This document shows, one piece after another, positions 35,367-43,456 of a DNA stretch of 50,192 nucleotides (positions within the stretch are counted from its first letter, which is position 1; the number at the start of each line of letters is the position of its first letter). A program made the position numbers and the translations under genes. The notes under the pieces are model-generated. The model saw only the letters and a list, made by a program, of their open reading frames with translations. It did not search any database and was not told the origin of the DNA. Source of the stretch: Rhodopila globiformis. Lineage in GTDB: Bacteria; Pseudomonadota; Alphaproteobacteria; Acetobacterales; Acetobacteraceae. The stretch covers positions 1 through 50,192 of the forward strand of contig NZ_NHRY01000231.1 in the NCBI RefSeq assembly GCF_002937115.1, given 5' to 3'.

Positions 35367-36376
35367 CGCGCGTATCCTTGGGCCTCGCGCACCACCGCGG
35401 CGATCCGGTCGGAGTCCGGAATGTACAGCTTCTCCAGCCCGGGCGCGAACGGTACCGGCGTGTGCGGCGCAGTGACCCGGCGGATGGGCGCTTTCAGGAC
35501 CCCGAAGGCGTGCTCGGCGACCAGGGCGGCGATGTCGGCGGCCATGCTGCAGCGGGGCGTAGCCTCGTCCACCACAACGAGGCGACCGGTGCGGGCGACG
35601 CTGTCGAGAATCGTGTCCGCGTCCAGCGGCGAGGTGGTGCGCGGGTCGATGAGTTCGCAGTCGATGCCCTCGCGCGCCAGCGTTTCCGCCGCTGCGGCGG
35701 CGTAATGGACCATCCGCGCGAAGGCCACGATGGTGACGTCGTCGCCGTCGCGGACGATGTTGGCCTCGCCGAACGGAACGGTATAGGCCTCGTCCGGCAC
35801 CTCGGTCTTGAGGTCATACATCAGCTTGTGTTCGCAGAAGATCACCGGGTCGTCGTCGCGGATGGCCTGGATCAGCAGTCCCTTGGCGTCGTAGGCGTTC
35901 GACGGGATCACCACCTTCAGCCCCGGCACGCTGGTGAAAATGCCATACGGGCTCTGCGAGTGCTGCGCCGCGGCGCTGCGGCCGGCGCCGATCATGGTGC
36001 GGATCACCAGGGGCGTGCGGGCCTTGCCGCCGAACATGTAGCGGAACTTGGCGGCCTGGTTGTAGATCTGGTCGAAGCAGACGCCCAGGAAGTCGGAGAA
36101 CATCAACTCCGCCACCGGCCGCAGCCCGCTGACCGCCGAGCCCGCCGCCATGCCCATGATCGCCGATTCGGTGATCGGCGTGTCGATCACCCGGTCCTCG
36201 CCGAACTCGGTGATCAGGCCCTTGGTGACGCCCAGCACGCCGCCGGCGGCATCGCGTCCGCCGCCGGTGCCGGCACCGCCGGCTACGTCCTCGCCAATGA
36301 CGACGACCCGCGGGTCGCGCCGCATTTCCTGTGCCAGCGCCTCATGCAGCGCCTGACGGATGGTTTTCTGTGCCAT
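35363..36376 (-). CDS. acoB: TPP-dependent acetoin dehydrogenase-type E1 β subunit
   Basis: A 337-residue transketolase-like subunit of the pyruvate/acetoin dehydrogenase E1β family. Landmarks: VVVIGEDVAGGAGTGGGRDAAGGVLGVTKGL near the N-terminus, DTPITESAIMGMAAGSAVSGLRPVAE, and the C-terminal domain ending PFAPGLEKLYIPD. With AcoA it binds thiamine diphosphate and cleaves an α-hydroxyketone or decarboxylates a 2-oxoacid. It lies 14 bp after acoA and overlaps acoC by ATGA. Upstream membership of badH and aliB in the same operon makes the true substrate an open question. Confidence 0.93.
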   Translation of the reverse strand: MAQKTIRQALHEALAQEMRRDPRVVVIGEDVAGGAGTGGGRDAAGGVLGVTKGLITEFGEDRVIDTPITESAIMGMAAGSAVSGLRPVAELMFSDFLGVCFDQIYNQAAKFRYMFGGKARTPLVIRTMIGAGRSAAAQHSQSPYGIFTSVPGLKVVIPSNAYDAKGLLIQAIRDDDPVIFCEHKLMYDLKTEVPDEAYTVPFGEANIVRDGDDVTIVAFARMVHYAAAAAETLAREGIDCELIDPRTTSPLDADTILDSVARTGRLVVVDEATPRCSMAADIAALVAEHAFGVLKAPIRRVTAPHTPVPFAPGLEKLYIPDSDRIAAVVREAQGYAR

Positions 36377-36390
36377 GGTCTGCGCCCTCC

Positions 36391-37359
36391 TCAGTAGGAG
36401 ACATAGACGTCGGTCATCAGCGTCTCGGGCTCGGGCGGCGGCGCCGCCAGGGCCGCGGCGACCGCCTGGTCGATCAGCGCCGCCACCTCGGCATCGACCG
36501 CGTCCAGGTCGCCGGCTTCGAGCAGCCGCGCGTCGGTGACGCGGCGGCGGAAGTTCTTGAGGCAGTCGTGCTCCTCGCGCAGTTTCCGCACCTCGTCCTT
36601 GACGCGGTAGAGCTGTGCGTCACCGGAATGATGGCCGTAGAAGCGGCAGGTGCTGACCTCGATCGCGCTGGGGCCGCCGCCGGCGCGGGCGCGTTCCGTC
36701 GCCTCCCGCATCGCGTCGTGGACGGCGAAGAAGTCGTCGCCGTCGACCCGCACGGCCGGCATGCCGAAGCCCGCGGCGCGGCCGGCGATGTCGCGGCTGC
36801 CGACGGCGTATTCGGCGCCGGTGTATTCGCCGTAGCCGTTGTTCTCGAACACGAAGATCGCCGGCAGCTTCAGCACTACCGCCATGTTCATCGCCTCGAA
36901 CGTGGTGCCCTGGTTGGAGCCGCCGTCGCCGGTGAAGGAAACCGCAACGTTACTGTTTCGCAACGTCTTCGCCGTCAGCGCGGCGCCGATGACCAAAGGC
37001 GGCCCGCCGCCGACGATGCCGTTCGCACCCAGCATGCCGTGGTCGAGATCGGCGATGTGCATCGACCCGCCTTTCCCGCCGCACAGCCCGCCCTTCCGGC
37101 CGAACAGTTCCAGCATCATGCCGACGACGTCGCAGCCCTTGGCAATGCTGTGGCCGTGGCCGCGGTGCGTGCTGGCGATATGGTCGTCTGGCCCGAGATG
37201 GCTGCAAACGCCGACCGCCGAGGCCTCCTGGCCGGCGTAGAGATGCACGAAGCCCGGGATGTTGCCCTTGGAGAATTCGTCCTGTACGCGCTCCTCGAAC
37301 CGGCGAATCGTGACCATGTCGCGATAGGCCTTCAGAAGCGCCTCTCGGTTCAGTTGCAT
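36391..37359 (-). CDS. acoA: TPP-dependent acetoin dehydrogenase-type E1 α subunit
   Basis: A 322-residue E1α subunit. The thiamine-diphosphate/Mg motif starts at GDGGSNQG and continues to ENNGYGEYT. The HRGHGHSIAKG block and the phosphorylation-loop region (YGHHSGDAQLYR) match AcoA rather than PdhA. It forms a heterotetramer with AcoB. The ATG at 37359 lies 27 bp after the badH stop. Acetoin cleavage to acetaldehyde and acetyl-CoA is the family's known reaction; a different α-hydroxyketone substrate is possible. Confidence 0.93.
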   Translation of the reverse strand: MQLNREALLKAYRDMVTIRRFEERVQDEFSKGNIPGFVHLYAGQEASAVGVCSHLGPDDHIASTHRGHGHSIAKGCDVVGMMLELFGRKGGLCGGKGGSMHIADLDHGMLGANGIVGGGPPLVIGAALTAKTLRNSNVAVSFTGDGGSNQGTTFEAMNMAVVLKLPAIFVFENNGYGEYTGAEYAVGSRDIAGRAAGFGMPAVRVDGDDFFAVHDAMREATERARAGGGPSAIEVSTCRFYGHHSGDAQLYRVKDEVRKLREEHDCLKNFRRRVTDARLLEAGDLDAVDAEVAALIDQAVAAALAAPPPEPETLMTDVYVSY

Positions 37360-37386
37360 GGTGTTCCCCCCTTGGCTGACGGGTGG

Positions 37387-38133
37387 TTAGCCCACCATCG
37401 TCAGTCCGCCGCTGACACTCAGCACCTGCGCCGTTATATAATCGGAACGCGAGCTTGCAAAGAACAGGATCGCGTCGGCCAGTTCCTGCGGCTGAGCGAT
37501 GCGGCGGAACGGGATGGCTTTCTCCAGCGCCGCCTTCAGCTTGTCCGGCTGCGCGTGGAATAGCGGCGTATCGGTCGGCCCCGGGCAGACGCAGTTGACC
37601 GTGATCTGGTAGCGGGCGGTTTCACGAGCGAGCGACTTGGTGAACGCGATCATGCCGCCTTTCGCGGCGGCATAGACCGTTTCGCCCAGGCTGCCGACGC
37701 GCCCGGCGTCGCTGGCGACGTTGACGATCTTGCCGTAGCCGTTCGCCGCCATCGCCGGAACCAGCTTCTGCGTCAGGCCGATGGGGCCTCGCAGGTTGAT
37801 CGCCAGGACGCGGTCGATAAAATCGGGGGAGTTCTCCAGGAACGGCTGGATGCGGTCCCATCCGGCGGCGTTCACCAGGATATCGATGCGCTCGAGCCGC
37901 TCCAGCGCGGCGGCGGCGCAGGCCTCGACGGACTCCAGGTTCGCCAGGTCGAGCGGCAGGTATTTGATCGGCAGTTCGGCCGCCCTGGCCTCGGCCTCGG
38001 TCGCGGTGCCGCCCTCGGTGTTGACGTCAGCGACGATCACCTTCGCGCCTTGCCGGGCGAATTCGAACGCCGTCGCCTTGCCGATACCGGAAACGCCGCC
38101 AGTGACCAGGGCGGTTTTGCCATCAAGCCTCAT
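37387..38133 (-). CDS. badH: BadH-like 2-hydroxycyclohexanecarboxyl-CoA dehydrogenase (SDR)
   Basis: A 248-residue short-chain dehydrogenase. The cofactor motif is TGGVSGIG (11-18), the NAG-type motif is NAAGWD, and the catalytic Ser-Tyr-Lys lie in NVASDAGRVGSLGETVYAAAKGG. The GWD, SDAGRVGS, CPGPTDTPL and terminal QVLSVSGGLTM blocks resemble Rhodopseudomonas BadH, which oxidises 2-hydroxy- to 2-ketocyclohexanecarboxyl-CoA. It sits 12 bp downstream of aliB and 27 bp before acoA. A butanediol or other alcohol dehydrogenase is an alternative given the aco genes, but the nearby badI strongly favours BadH. Confidence 0.85.
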   Translation of the reverse strand: MRLDGKTALVTGGVSGIGKATAFEFARQGAKVIVADVNTEGGTATEAEARAAELPIKYLPLDLANLESVEACAAAALERLERIDILVNAAGWDRIQPFLENSPDFIDRVLAINLRGPIGLTQKLVPAMAANGYGKIVNVASDAGRVGSLGETVYAAAKGGMIAFTKSLARETARYQITVNCVCPGPTDTPLFHAQPDKLKAALEKAIPFRRIAQPQELADAILFFASSRSDYITAQVLSVSGGLTMVG

Positions 38134-38145
38134 GTTTCTCTCCCG

Positions 38146-39279
38146 TCATGACGCCAGCGCGCGGCTGATCACCAGGCGCTGGATGTCGTTGGTGCCTTCA
38201 TAGATGCGGGTGACGCGGGCGGCGCGGAACAGGCGCTCCACGCCGGAATCCTCGATGTAGCCGGCGCCGCCGAATGTCTGGATCGCGTCGGAGCAGACCC
38301 GTTCGGCCATCTCGGAGGCGAACAGTTTCGCCATCGACGCCTCCTTCAGGCACGGCCTGCCGTGGCTGCGCAGGTCCGCCGCGTGCAGGACCATCAGGCG
38401 TGCCGCGGTCAGTTGCGTCGCCATTTCCGCGAGACGATGCGACACCGCCTGGTGTTCGTAGATGATCTTGCCGAAGCTCTTGCGTTCCTGCGCGTAGGCC
38501 AGGGCGAGCTCGAACGCCGCGCGGGCAATGCCGACAGACTGCGCGGCAATGCCGATACGGCCGCCTTCCAGGTTGGACAGCGCGATTCGGTAGCCCTGCC
38601 CTTCCTCGCCCAGGCGGTTGGCCACCGGCACAGACAGGTTCTCGAACTGGATTTCGCAGGTGTCGGAGGCGTTCTGCCCCATCTTCTTCTCAACCCGGCT
38701 GACCCGGTATCCGGGGCTGTTGGTCTCGACGATGAAGGCGGTGATGCCGCGCTTGCCCTTGGCCGGGTCGGTGCTGGCGAAGACCAGGCAGATATCGGCG
38801 TTCTTGCCGGTGGTGATGTAATGTTTCGAGCCGTTCAGCACATAGGCGTCACCCTGCCGCACCGCCCGCGTCTTCAGCGCCGCCGCGTCCGATCCGCCGG
38901 TGGGCTCGGTCAGCGCGAAGGCGCTGAGGCATTCGCCGCGCGCCATCGCCCGCAGGTAGCGTTCCTTCTGCTCATTGGTTCCGAATGCAACGATCGGCCC
39001 GCAGCCGACGGAATTGTGGCCGCTCATGACCGTGGCGATGGCGGCGTCGCCGGCGGCGATTTCCTCCATCGCCAGGGCATAGGACACGTAGTCCGTGCCG
39101 GCGCCGCCCCACTCGGCCGGGACGGTCATCCCCAGGAAGCCCAGCCTGCCCATCTCCCGCAGCGCGTCGCGCGGAAAGGTGGCCGTGCGGTCCCATTCCG
39201 CCGAAAAGGGAGCCAGCTGCCGCTGCGCGAAATCGCGCGCGGTATCCCGGATCATCTCTTGTTCTTCGGTGAGGATCAT
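38146..39279 (-). CDS. aliB: AliB-like cyclohexanecarboxyl-CoA dehydrogenase (acyl-CoA dehydrogenase)
   Basis: A 377-residue FAD acyl-CoA dehydrogenase that would desaturate cyclohexanecarboxyl-CoA to cyclohex-1-ene-1-carboxyl-CoA. Family blocks: [20 protein letters not shown] (FAD/substrate loop), GSKHYITTG, and the C-terminal [34 protein letters not shown]. The catalytic base position near YEGTNDIQ is intact. ATG 39279 ([17 protein letters not shown]) starts the family homology; the frame extends to 39366. It is first gene of the aliB-badH-acoABC operon and divergent from badI across a 137-bp gap containing a palindrome. The specific AliB assignment rests on context plus resemblance. Confidence 0.86.
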   Translation of the reverse strand: MILTEEQEMIRDTARDFAQRQLAPFSAEWDRTATFPRDALREMGRLGFLGMTVPAEWGGAGTDYVSYALAMEEIAAGDAAIATVMSGHNSVGCGPIVAFGTNEQKERYLRAMARGECLSAFALTEPTGGSDAAALKTRAVRQGDAYVLNGSKHYITTGKNADICLVFASTDPAKGKRGITAFIVETNSPGYRVSRVEKKMGQNASDTCEIQFENLSVPVANRLGEEGQGYRIALSNLEGGRIGIAAQSVGIARAAFELALAYAQERKSFGKIIYEHQAVSHRLAEMATQLTAARLMVLHAADLRSHGRPCLKEASMAKLFASEMAERVCSDAIQTFGGAGYIEDSGVERLFRAARVTRIYEGTNDIQRLVISRALAS

Positions 39280-39303
39280 CGGTATGGTGACCCCATAACT
39301 GAA

Positions 39304-39317
39304 TGAGTGCTCGGTCA
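39304..39317. promoter_or_regulatory. Candidate TetR-type operator between aliB and badI
   Basis: TGAGTGCTCGGTCA is an imperfect dyad (TGA..G..C..TCA) of the kind bound by TetR regulators of acyl-CoA pathways. It lies in the 137-bp divergent gap, 25-38 bp upstream of the aliB start. The regulator encoded at 44289 is the natural candidate, but the half-site differs from the 41712 palindrome. Confidence 0.45.
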
Positions 39318-39416
39318 GTCCGGGATGTTGACGGCGCGCCTGTCCGAAGTCAAGCCACGCAGACAACCGGCCTCGGGCAGTTTTCGCATGACCATAAACA
39401 GGAGGAAGGACGAATC

Positions 39417-40211
39417 ATGGCCGATACGACGCAGTACACTGACTTGCTCTACGAGGAGCGGGATGGTATCGCCACCATCACGATCAACCGGCCGGCGAAG
39501 TACAACGCCTTCCGTGGCCAGACCTGCGACGAGCTGATCCACGCGTTCAACCGCGCCGGCTGGAACAAGGCCATCGGCGTGATCGTCCTGACCGGCGCCG
39601 GCACCAAGGCGTTCTGCACCGGCGGCGACCAGTCGGCGCACGAGGGCAGCTACGACGGCAAGGGCACCGTCGGCCTGCCGATGGAGGCGCTGCACAGCAT
39701 CATCCGCAGCGTGCCGCAGCCGGTCATCGCCAAGGTCCGCGGCTATGCCATCGGCGGCGGCAACGTGCTGGCGACGCTGTGCGACCTGACCCTCGCCGGC
39801 GAAAGCGCGCAGTTCGGCCAGGTCGGCCCCAAGATGGGCTCGATCGACCCGGGCTTCGGCACGGCTTATCTGTCCCGCATCGTCGGCGAGAAGAAGGCGC
39901 GGGAAATCTGGTACCTCTGCCGCCGCTACACTGCGCGGGAGGCCGAGGCGATGGGGCTGGTCAACAAGGTGGTGCCGGATGATCAGTTGGACGCCGAGGT
40001 CGAGGCGTGGTGCAGGGAAATCGTCGAGCGCAGCCCGACTGCCATCGCCATCGCCAAGCGCTCGTTCAATGCCGATTCCGACAACATTGCCGGCATCGGC
40101 GCGCTGGGGATGCAGGCGCTGAAGCTGTTCTACGACAGTGACGAGTCAAAGGAAGGGGTCGCCTCCTTCCTGGAGAAGCGCAAGCCGGACTTCCGCAAGT
40201 TTTACAAGTAG
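39417..40211 (+). CDS. badI: 2-ketocyclohexanecarboxyl-CoA hydrolase
   Basis: A 264-residue crotonase-fold ring-cleaving hydrolase very similar to Rhodopseudomonas palustris BadI, which hydrolyses 2-ketocyclohexanecarboxyl-CoA to pimeloyl-CoA. Shared signatures: NRPAKYNAFRGQTCDELI, FCTGGDQSAHEGSYDGKGTVGLP, GYAIGGGNVLATLCDLT, FGQVGPKMGSIDPGFGTAYL, GEKKAREIWYLCRRY and EKRKPDFRKF. It is related to the MenB branch. ATG 39417 is preceded by a strong GGAGGAAGGA; the frame to 39303 runs through the divergent promoter. It is monocistronic, with repeats directly downstream. It is the most diagnostic gene of the island. Confidence 0.95.
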   Translation: MADTTQYTDLLYEERDGIATITINRPAKYNAFRGQTCDELIHAFNRAGWNKAIGVIVLTGAGTKAFCTGGDQSAHEGSYDGKGTVGLPMEALHSIIRSVPQPVIAKVRGYAIGGGNVLATLCDLTLAGESAQFGQVGPKMGSIDPGFGTAYLSRIVGEKKAREIWYLCRRYTAREAEAMGLVNKVVPDDQLDAEVEAWCREIVERSPTAIAIAKRSFNADSDNIAGIGALGMQALKLFYDSDESKEGVASFLEKRKPDFRKFYK

Positions 40212-40233
40212 GCCTGGCGGGCCGTTGCATCAG

Positions 40234-40270
40234 CGTCATGGCCTGGCGTGTCCGCACAGGCGCTGACATA
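40234..40270. repeat. Degenerate CGTCATGG element (type C), copy 2
   Basis: It begins CGTCATGGCCTGGCGTGTCC and ends GCTGACATA, parallel to 33559-33596. It lies 22 bp after the badI stop and 30 bp before a family B palindrome. Confidence 0.6.
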
Positions 40271-40300
40271 GCGGGGTCGGCGGCACGGCCGTTTCCACAC

Positions 40301-40389
40301 CGTCATGGCGGGCGAAGGCCCGCCATCCACGCCTTTGGCTGATATCAGCACCGTAAGGCGTAGATGGCGGCCCTGCGGCCGCCATGACG
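40301..40389. repeat. Family B intergenic palindrome, copy 3 (four-way junction)
   Basis: The outer CGTCATGG (40301-40308) pairs with CCATGACG (40382-40389). Arms: GGCGGGC...GCCCGCC, central CATCCACGCCTT...AAGGCGTAGATG, and GGCGGCC-CTGC-GGCCGCC. The central arm has one G-to-A difference (CGTAGATG), weakening one pair. It is downstream of badI. Confidence 0.85.
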
Positions 40390-40460
40390 ACGATGCAGTC
40401 GCGCCGGCGGTGTCCCTATCGCCATGACGACGGTGCAGTTGCGCCGGCTGTGTCCCTATT
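40381..40460. repeat. 40-bp tandem repeat, two copies
   Basis: Units 40381-40420 and 40421-40460 both start GCCATGACGACG and end TGTCCCTAT plus one base, differing at only four positions. The duplication includes the 3' end of the family B palindrome. It lies just downstream of the minus-strand CoA-transferase stop. Confidence 0.88.
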
Positions 40461-40492
40461 TTAACGCCAATGCCGGCCGGCAGCGGCCGCTG

Positions 40493-41626
40493 TCAGTACG
40501 GCCGTCCGACCTCCGGCGCCAGATGATGCGTGTCCGCGCCAAGCGCCGGCGCCGGCTTGTCCCGCCACGTCTCGCGGAACACCGGCAGGATCGGCACCGG
40601 CAACGCGGGCAGCCGTCCCCCGCCGCCGGACACAGTGCCACGGAACAATCCGCGTTCGGTGAACTGCGGGTCCTCCATTGCCTCCTGCAACGTGGCAACG
40701 ACAGAGCAGCAGCAGTCCTGCCCCTGGAACAGCGCCCGCCAGTGTTCCCCCGGCTTCTGGCACAGGATTCCCGCGACCGCGGCGGTCGTCGCCGCCGGAT
40801 CCCTTGTATCGTCGCGCAGGTCGGGATCAAGCTCGACCAGGCGGCAGAAATTCTCCCAGAATTTCTGCTCGATCGCCGCCACCGCCACCAGCCGTCCGTC
40901 CGCGGCCGGGAACAGGCGATAGCGCGGCGTGCCGCCGGTGACGAGGTCGGTGCCGTTGCCGGGCCATTCGCCGGTGCCGAACCCCTTGCCGATGGCCCAG
41001 TACAGGAACGGAAAGATATTGTCGGTCATCGCCACGTCCAGGTAGGTGCCGCGGCCGCTGCTCTGCCGGGCGATGACGGCGAGCAGGATGTTCATGAACG
41101 CCGGATAGGCGCCGGCGGCGATGTCGGCGACCAGGGCCGGCGGGACCACCGGATTTGCCGTCTCGCCGCTGGACAGCGACAACAGTCCGGTGTCGCCGAT
41201 ATAGTTCAGGTCGTGCCCGGCCACGTCACGCTTCGGACCGGCTTGGCCGTAGCCGGTAATGGCACAGTAGATCAACCGTGGATTGAACGCGCTGAGTGTT
41301 TTGTAACCCAGGCCCAGGCGGTCCATGACGCCGGGCCGGAACTGCTCGATAACGATATCGGCCCGGGTCAGCAGGTGCATCAGGCGCTGTTTCTGCGACG
41401 GGTCCTTCAGGTCCAGCACGACGCTGGCCTTGCCGCGGTTCAGCAGCGCGAAGTTGGTGCTGTCGTCGCCCCAGCGCGGCTGGTAGGCGCGCATTTCGTC
41501 GCCGGCGGGGGGACGCTCGATCTTCACCACCTCGGCGCCCGCCTCGGCCAGCATCAGCCCGGCCAGCGGTCCCGGCAGCAGCGTGGTGAAGTCGAGGACA
41601 AGAAGACCTGCAAGAGGTTGAATCAT
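40493..41626 (-). CDS. CaiB/BaiF (family III) CoA-transferase
   Basis: A 377-residue family III CoA-transferase, which moves CoA between carboxylic acids through a covalent aspartyl intermediate. N-terminal blocks VLDFTTLLPGPLAGLMLAEAGAEVVKIERP and the probable catalytic Asp in AGHDLNYIGDTG are present. It is divergent from the AliA-like ligase, so it may offer a ligase-independent route to activate cyclohexanecarboxylate or recycle CoA from pathway intermediates. The last ~90 residues include an unusual CCC run (QDCCCSVV). Substrate inference comes from context only. Confidence 0.9.
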   Translation of the reverse strand: MIQPLAGLLVLDFTTLLPGPLAGLMLAEAGAEVVKIERPPAGDEMRAYQPRWGDDSTNFALLNRGKASVVLDLKDPSQKQRLMHLLTRADIVIEQFRPGVMDRLGLGYKTLSAFNPRLIYCAITGYGQAGPKRDVAGHDLNYIGDTGLLSLSSGETANPVVPPALVADIAAGAYPAFMNILLAVIARQSSGRGTYLDVAMTDNIFPFLYWAIGKGFGTGEWPGNGTDLVTGGTPRYRLFPAADGRLVAVAAIEQKFWENFCRLVELDPDLRDDTRDPAATTAAVAGILCQKPGEHWRALFQGQDCCCSVVATLQEAMEDPQFTERGLFRGTVSGGGGRLPALPVPILPVFRETWRDKPAPALGADTHHLAPEVGRPY

Positions 41627-41711
41627 CGACCGGCTCCATCGGCAAGTGACAGATCAGCAGTCACGCATGGGCACTGGATTTCTGACTGGTCATGGCGCAG
41701 TATGGCAGCTA

Positions 41712-41725
41712 AATGAACGTTCATT
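41712..41725. promoter_or_regulatory. Perfect 14-bp palindrome, candidate TetR operator
   Basis: AATGAACGTTCATT is a perfect dyad in the 169-bp gap between the divergent CoA-transferase and aliA genes. The ATGAACGTTCAT form is typical of operators for TetR-type fatty acid and acyl-CoA regulators. The TetR gene at 44289, in the aliA operon, is the likely ligand-responsive repressor. Confidence 0.65.
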
Positions 41726-41795
41726 CGGCCCGCGTCAAGCCGGGCCACAGTAACGAAGCAGCCGGGAACACCGGAGCGACAGGAAGGGAAACGAC

Positions 41796-43448
41796 ATGCA
41801 CGCAGAACCGATACTGCCCCCGGCCCGCGTGCGGGCGATGACGGAGTCTGGCTTGTGGCCCGGCCGCATCCTGCTGGATGATTTCCACCGCCGGGTTGCG
41901 CAGACGCCCGACCAGGTGGCGGTGATCGACCACAACAGCATGACCGGGCAGCGCACCGTCATGAGCTACGCGAAGCTCGCGCGGCGGGTGAACCGCATCG
42001 AGGCTGGGCTGGCCGGGCTCGGCGTGGGGCGGGGCGACGTGGTGTCGATGCAGTTGCCGAACTGGTGGCAGTTCCTGGCGCTGCACCTGGCGGCACTGCG
42101 GCTGGGCGCCGTCACCAACCCGGTGATGCCGATTTTCCGCGAGCGCGAACTGTCGTTCATGCTGCACCTGGCGGAGTCGAAGGTGCTGGTGATTCCCCGC
42201 GAATTCCGCGGCTTTCAGTATGAGCCGATGGTCGAGGCGATCCGCCTGTCGCTGCCGGCGCTGCAGGAAGTACTGGTCATCGGCGGCGACGGGCCGAACG
42301 CGTTCGAGCAGCTGATCAGCGGGGTCAACCCGGACGGCGCGACGCTCGACCGCCTGGCCCCCAACCATCCGGGGCCGGACGACGTGATCCAGCTGCTTTA
42401 CACCTCCGGAACGACCGGCGAGCCCAAGGGCGTGATGCACACGTCGAACACGCTGTATGCGAGCATCCTGCCCTATGCCGAGCGGTTCGGCCTCGATAAT
42501 GGCGATACCGTGCTGATGGCGTCGCCGCTGGCGCACCAGACGGGGTTCATGTACGGGCTGATGATGCCGATCGTTCTGGGCGCCAGGGTGGTGTACCAGG
42601 ATGTGTGGAACGCGGGGCGGGCGGTCGACCTGATTGCGGCCGAGGGCGTCACCTTCACCATGGCGGCGACGCCGTTCCTGTCGGACATGGCCGACGAGGC
42701 GGCGAAACGGCCGGACGACGTCAGGACGCTGCGCACGTTCCTCTCGGCCGGCGCGCCGATACCCCGCGCGCTGGTGCGGCGGGCGGCGGAGAGCCTGGGC
42801 GCCAATATCATCTCCGCCTGGGGCATGACCGAGAACGGCGCCGTCACCACCACGCGCATCGGCGACCCGCCGGACAAGACGTTCGAAACCGACGGTTTCC
42901 CGATGAAAGGGATGGAAATCCGCGTGGTGGACGAGAACGGCGCGGTGCTGCCGCCGGACCGGGAAGGCCGGCTGCAGGCGCGGGGCGCGAGCAACTTCGT
43001 CGGCTACCTGAAGCATCCGGAATGGTACGCCACCGACGCGGAGGGCTGGTTCGAGACCGGCGACCTGGCGCGGATCGACGCCGACGGCTATGTGCGCATC
43101 ACCGGCCGCACCAAGGATGTGATCATCCGCGGCGGCGAGAACGTTCCGGTCGTGGAGGTCGAAGGCCTGATCTATCGCCATCCGGCGATCCAGGAGGTCG
43201 CCGTGGTCGCCATGCCCGACCCGCGGCTGGGCGAGCGCGCCTGCGCCTTCGCCGTGCTGCGGCCGGAACAGACACTGACATTCCCGGAACTGGTGGCGTT
43301 CCTGGAGCAACAGCACCTCGCCCGCAGCTACCTGCCGGAACGGCTGGAAGTGATCGAGGCGATGCCGAAGACGCCCAGCGGCAAGATCCAGAAGGTCGTG
43401 CTGCGGGGCATTGCCAAGACTTTGACGCCGGAAAACGAAAGAGGCTAA
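41796..43448 (+). CDS. aliA: AliA-like cyclohexanecarboxylate-CoA ligase
   Basis: A 550-residue adenylate-forming acyl-CoA synthetase. The AMP/ATP motif is LLYTSGTTGEPKGVMHT, the second core is SAWGMTENGAVTTT, the hinge is GDLARIDADGYVRITGRTKDVIIRGGENV, and the C-terminal lysine lies in TPSGKIQK. The overall sequence resembles Rhodopseudomonas AliA, which activates cyclohexanecarboxylate with CoA and ATP. It is first gene of an operon with the BadK-like hydratase, TetR and MaoC genes. The symbol is given because every other enzyme of the pathway is nearby; another medium-chain or alicyclic acid cannot be excluded. Confidence 0.88.
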   Translation: MHAEPILPPARVRAMTESGLWPGRILLDDFHRRVAQTPDQVAVIDHNSMTGQRTVMSYAKLARRVNRIEAGLAGLGVGRGDVVSMQLPNWWQFLALHLAALRLGAVTNPVMPIFRERELSFMLHLAESKVLVIPREFRGFQYEPMVEAIRLSLPALQEVLVIGGDGPNAFEQLISGVNPDGATLDRLAPNHPGPDDVIQLLYTSGTTGEPKGVMHTSNTLYASILPYAERFGLDNGDTVLMASPLAHQTGFMYGLMMPIVLGARVVYQDVWNAGRAVDLIAAEGVTFTMAATPFLSDMADEAAKRPDDVRTLRTFLSAGAPIPRALVRRAAESLGANIISAWGMTENGAVTTTRIGDPPDKTFETDGFPMKGMEIRVVDENGAVLPPDREGRLQARGASNFVGYLKHPEWYATDAEGWFETGDLARIDADGYVRITGRTKDVIIRGGENVPVVEVEGLIYRHPAIQEVAVVAMPDPRLGERACAFAVLRPEQTLTFPELVAFLEQQHLARSYLPERLEVIEAMPKTPSGKIQKVVLRGIAKTLTPENERG

Positions 43449-43456
43449 AGGATACC

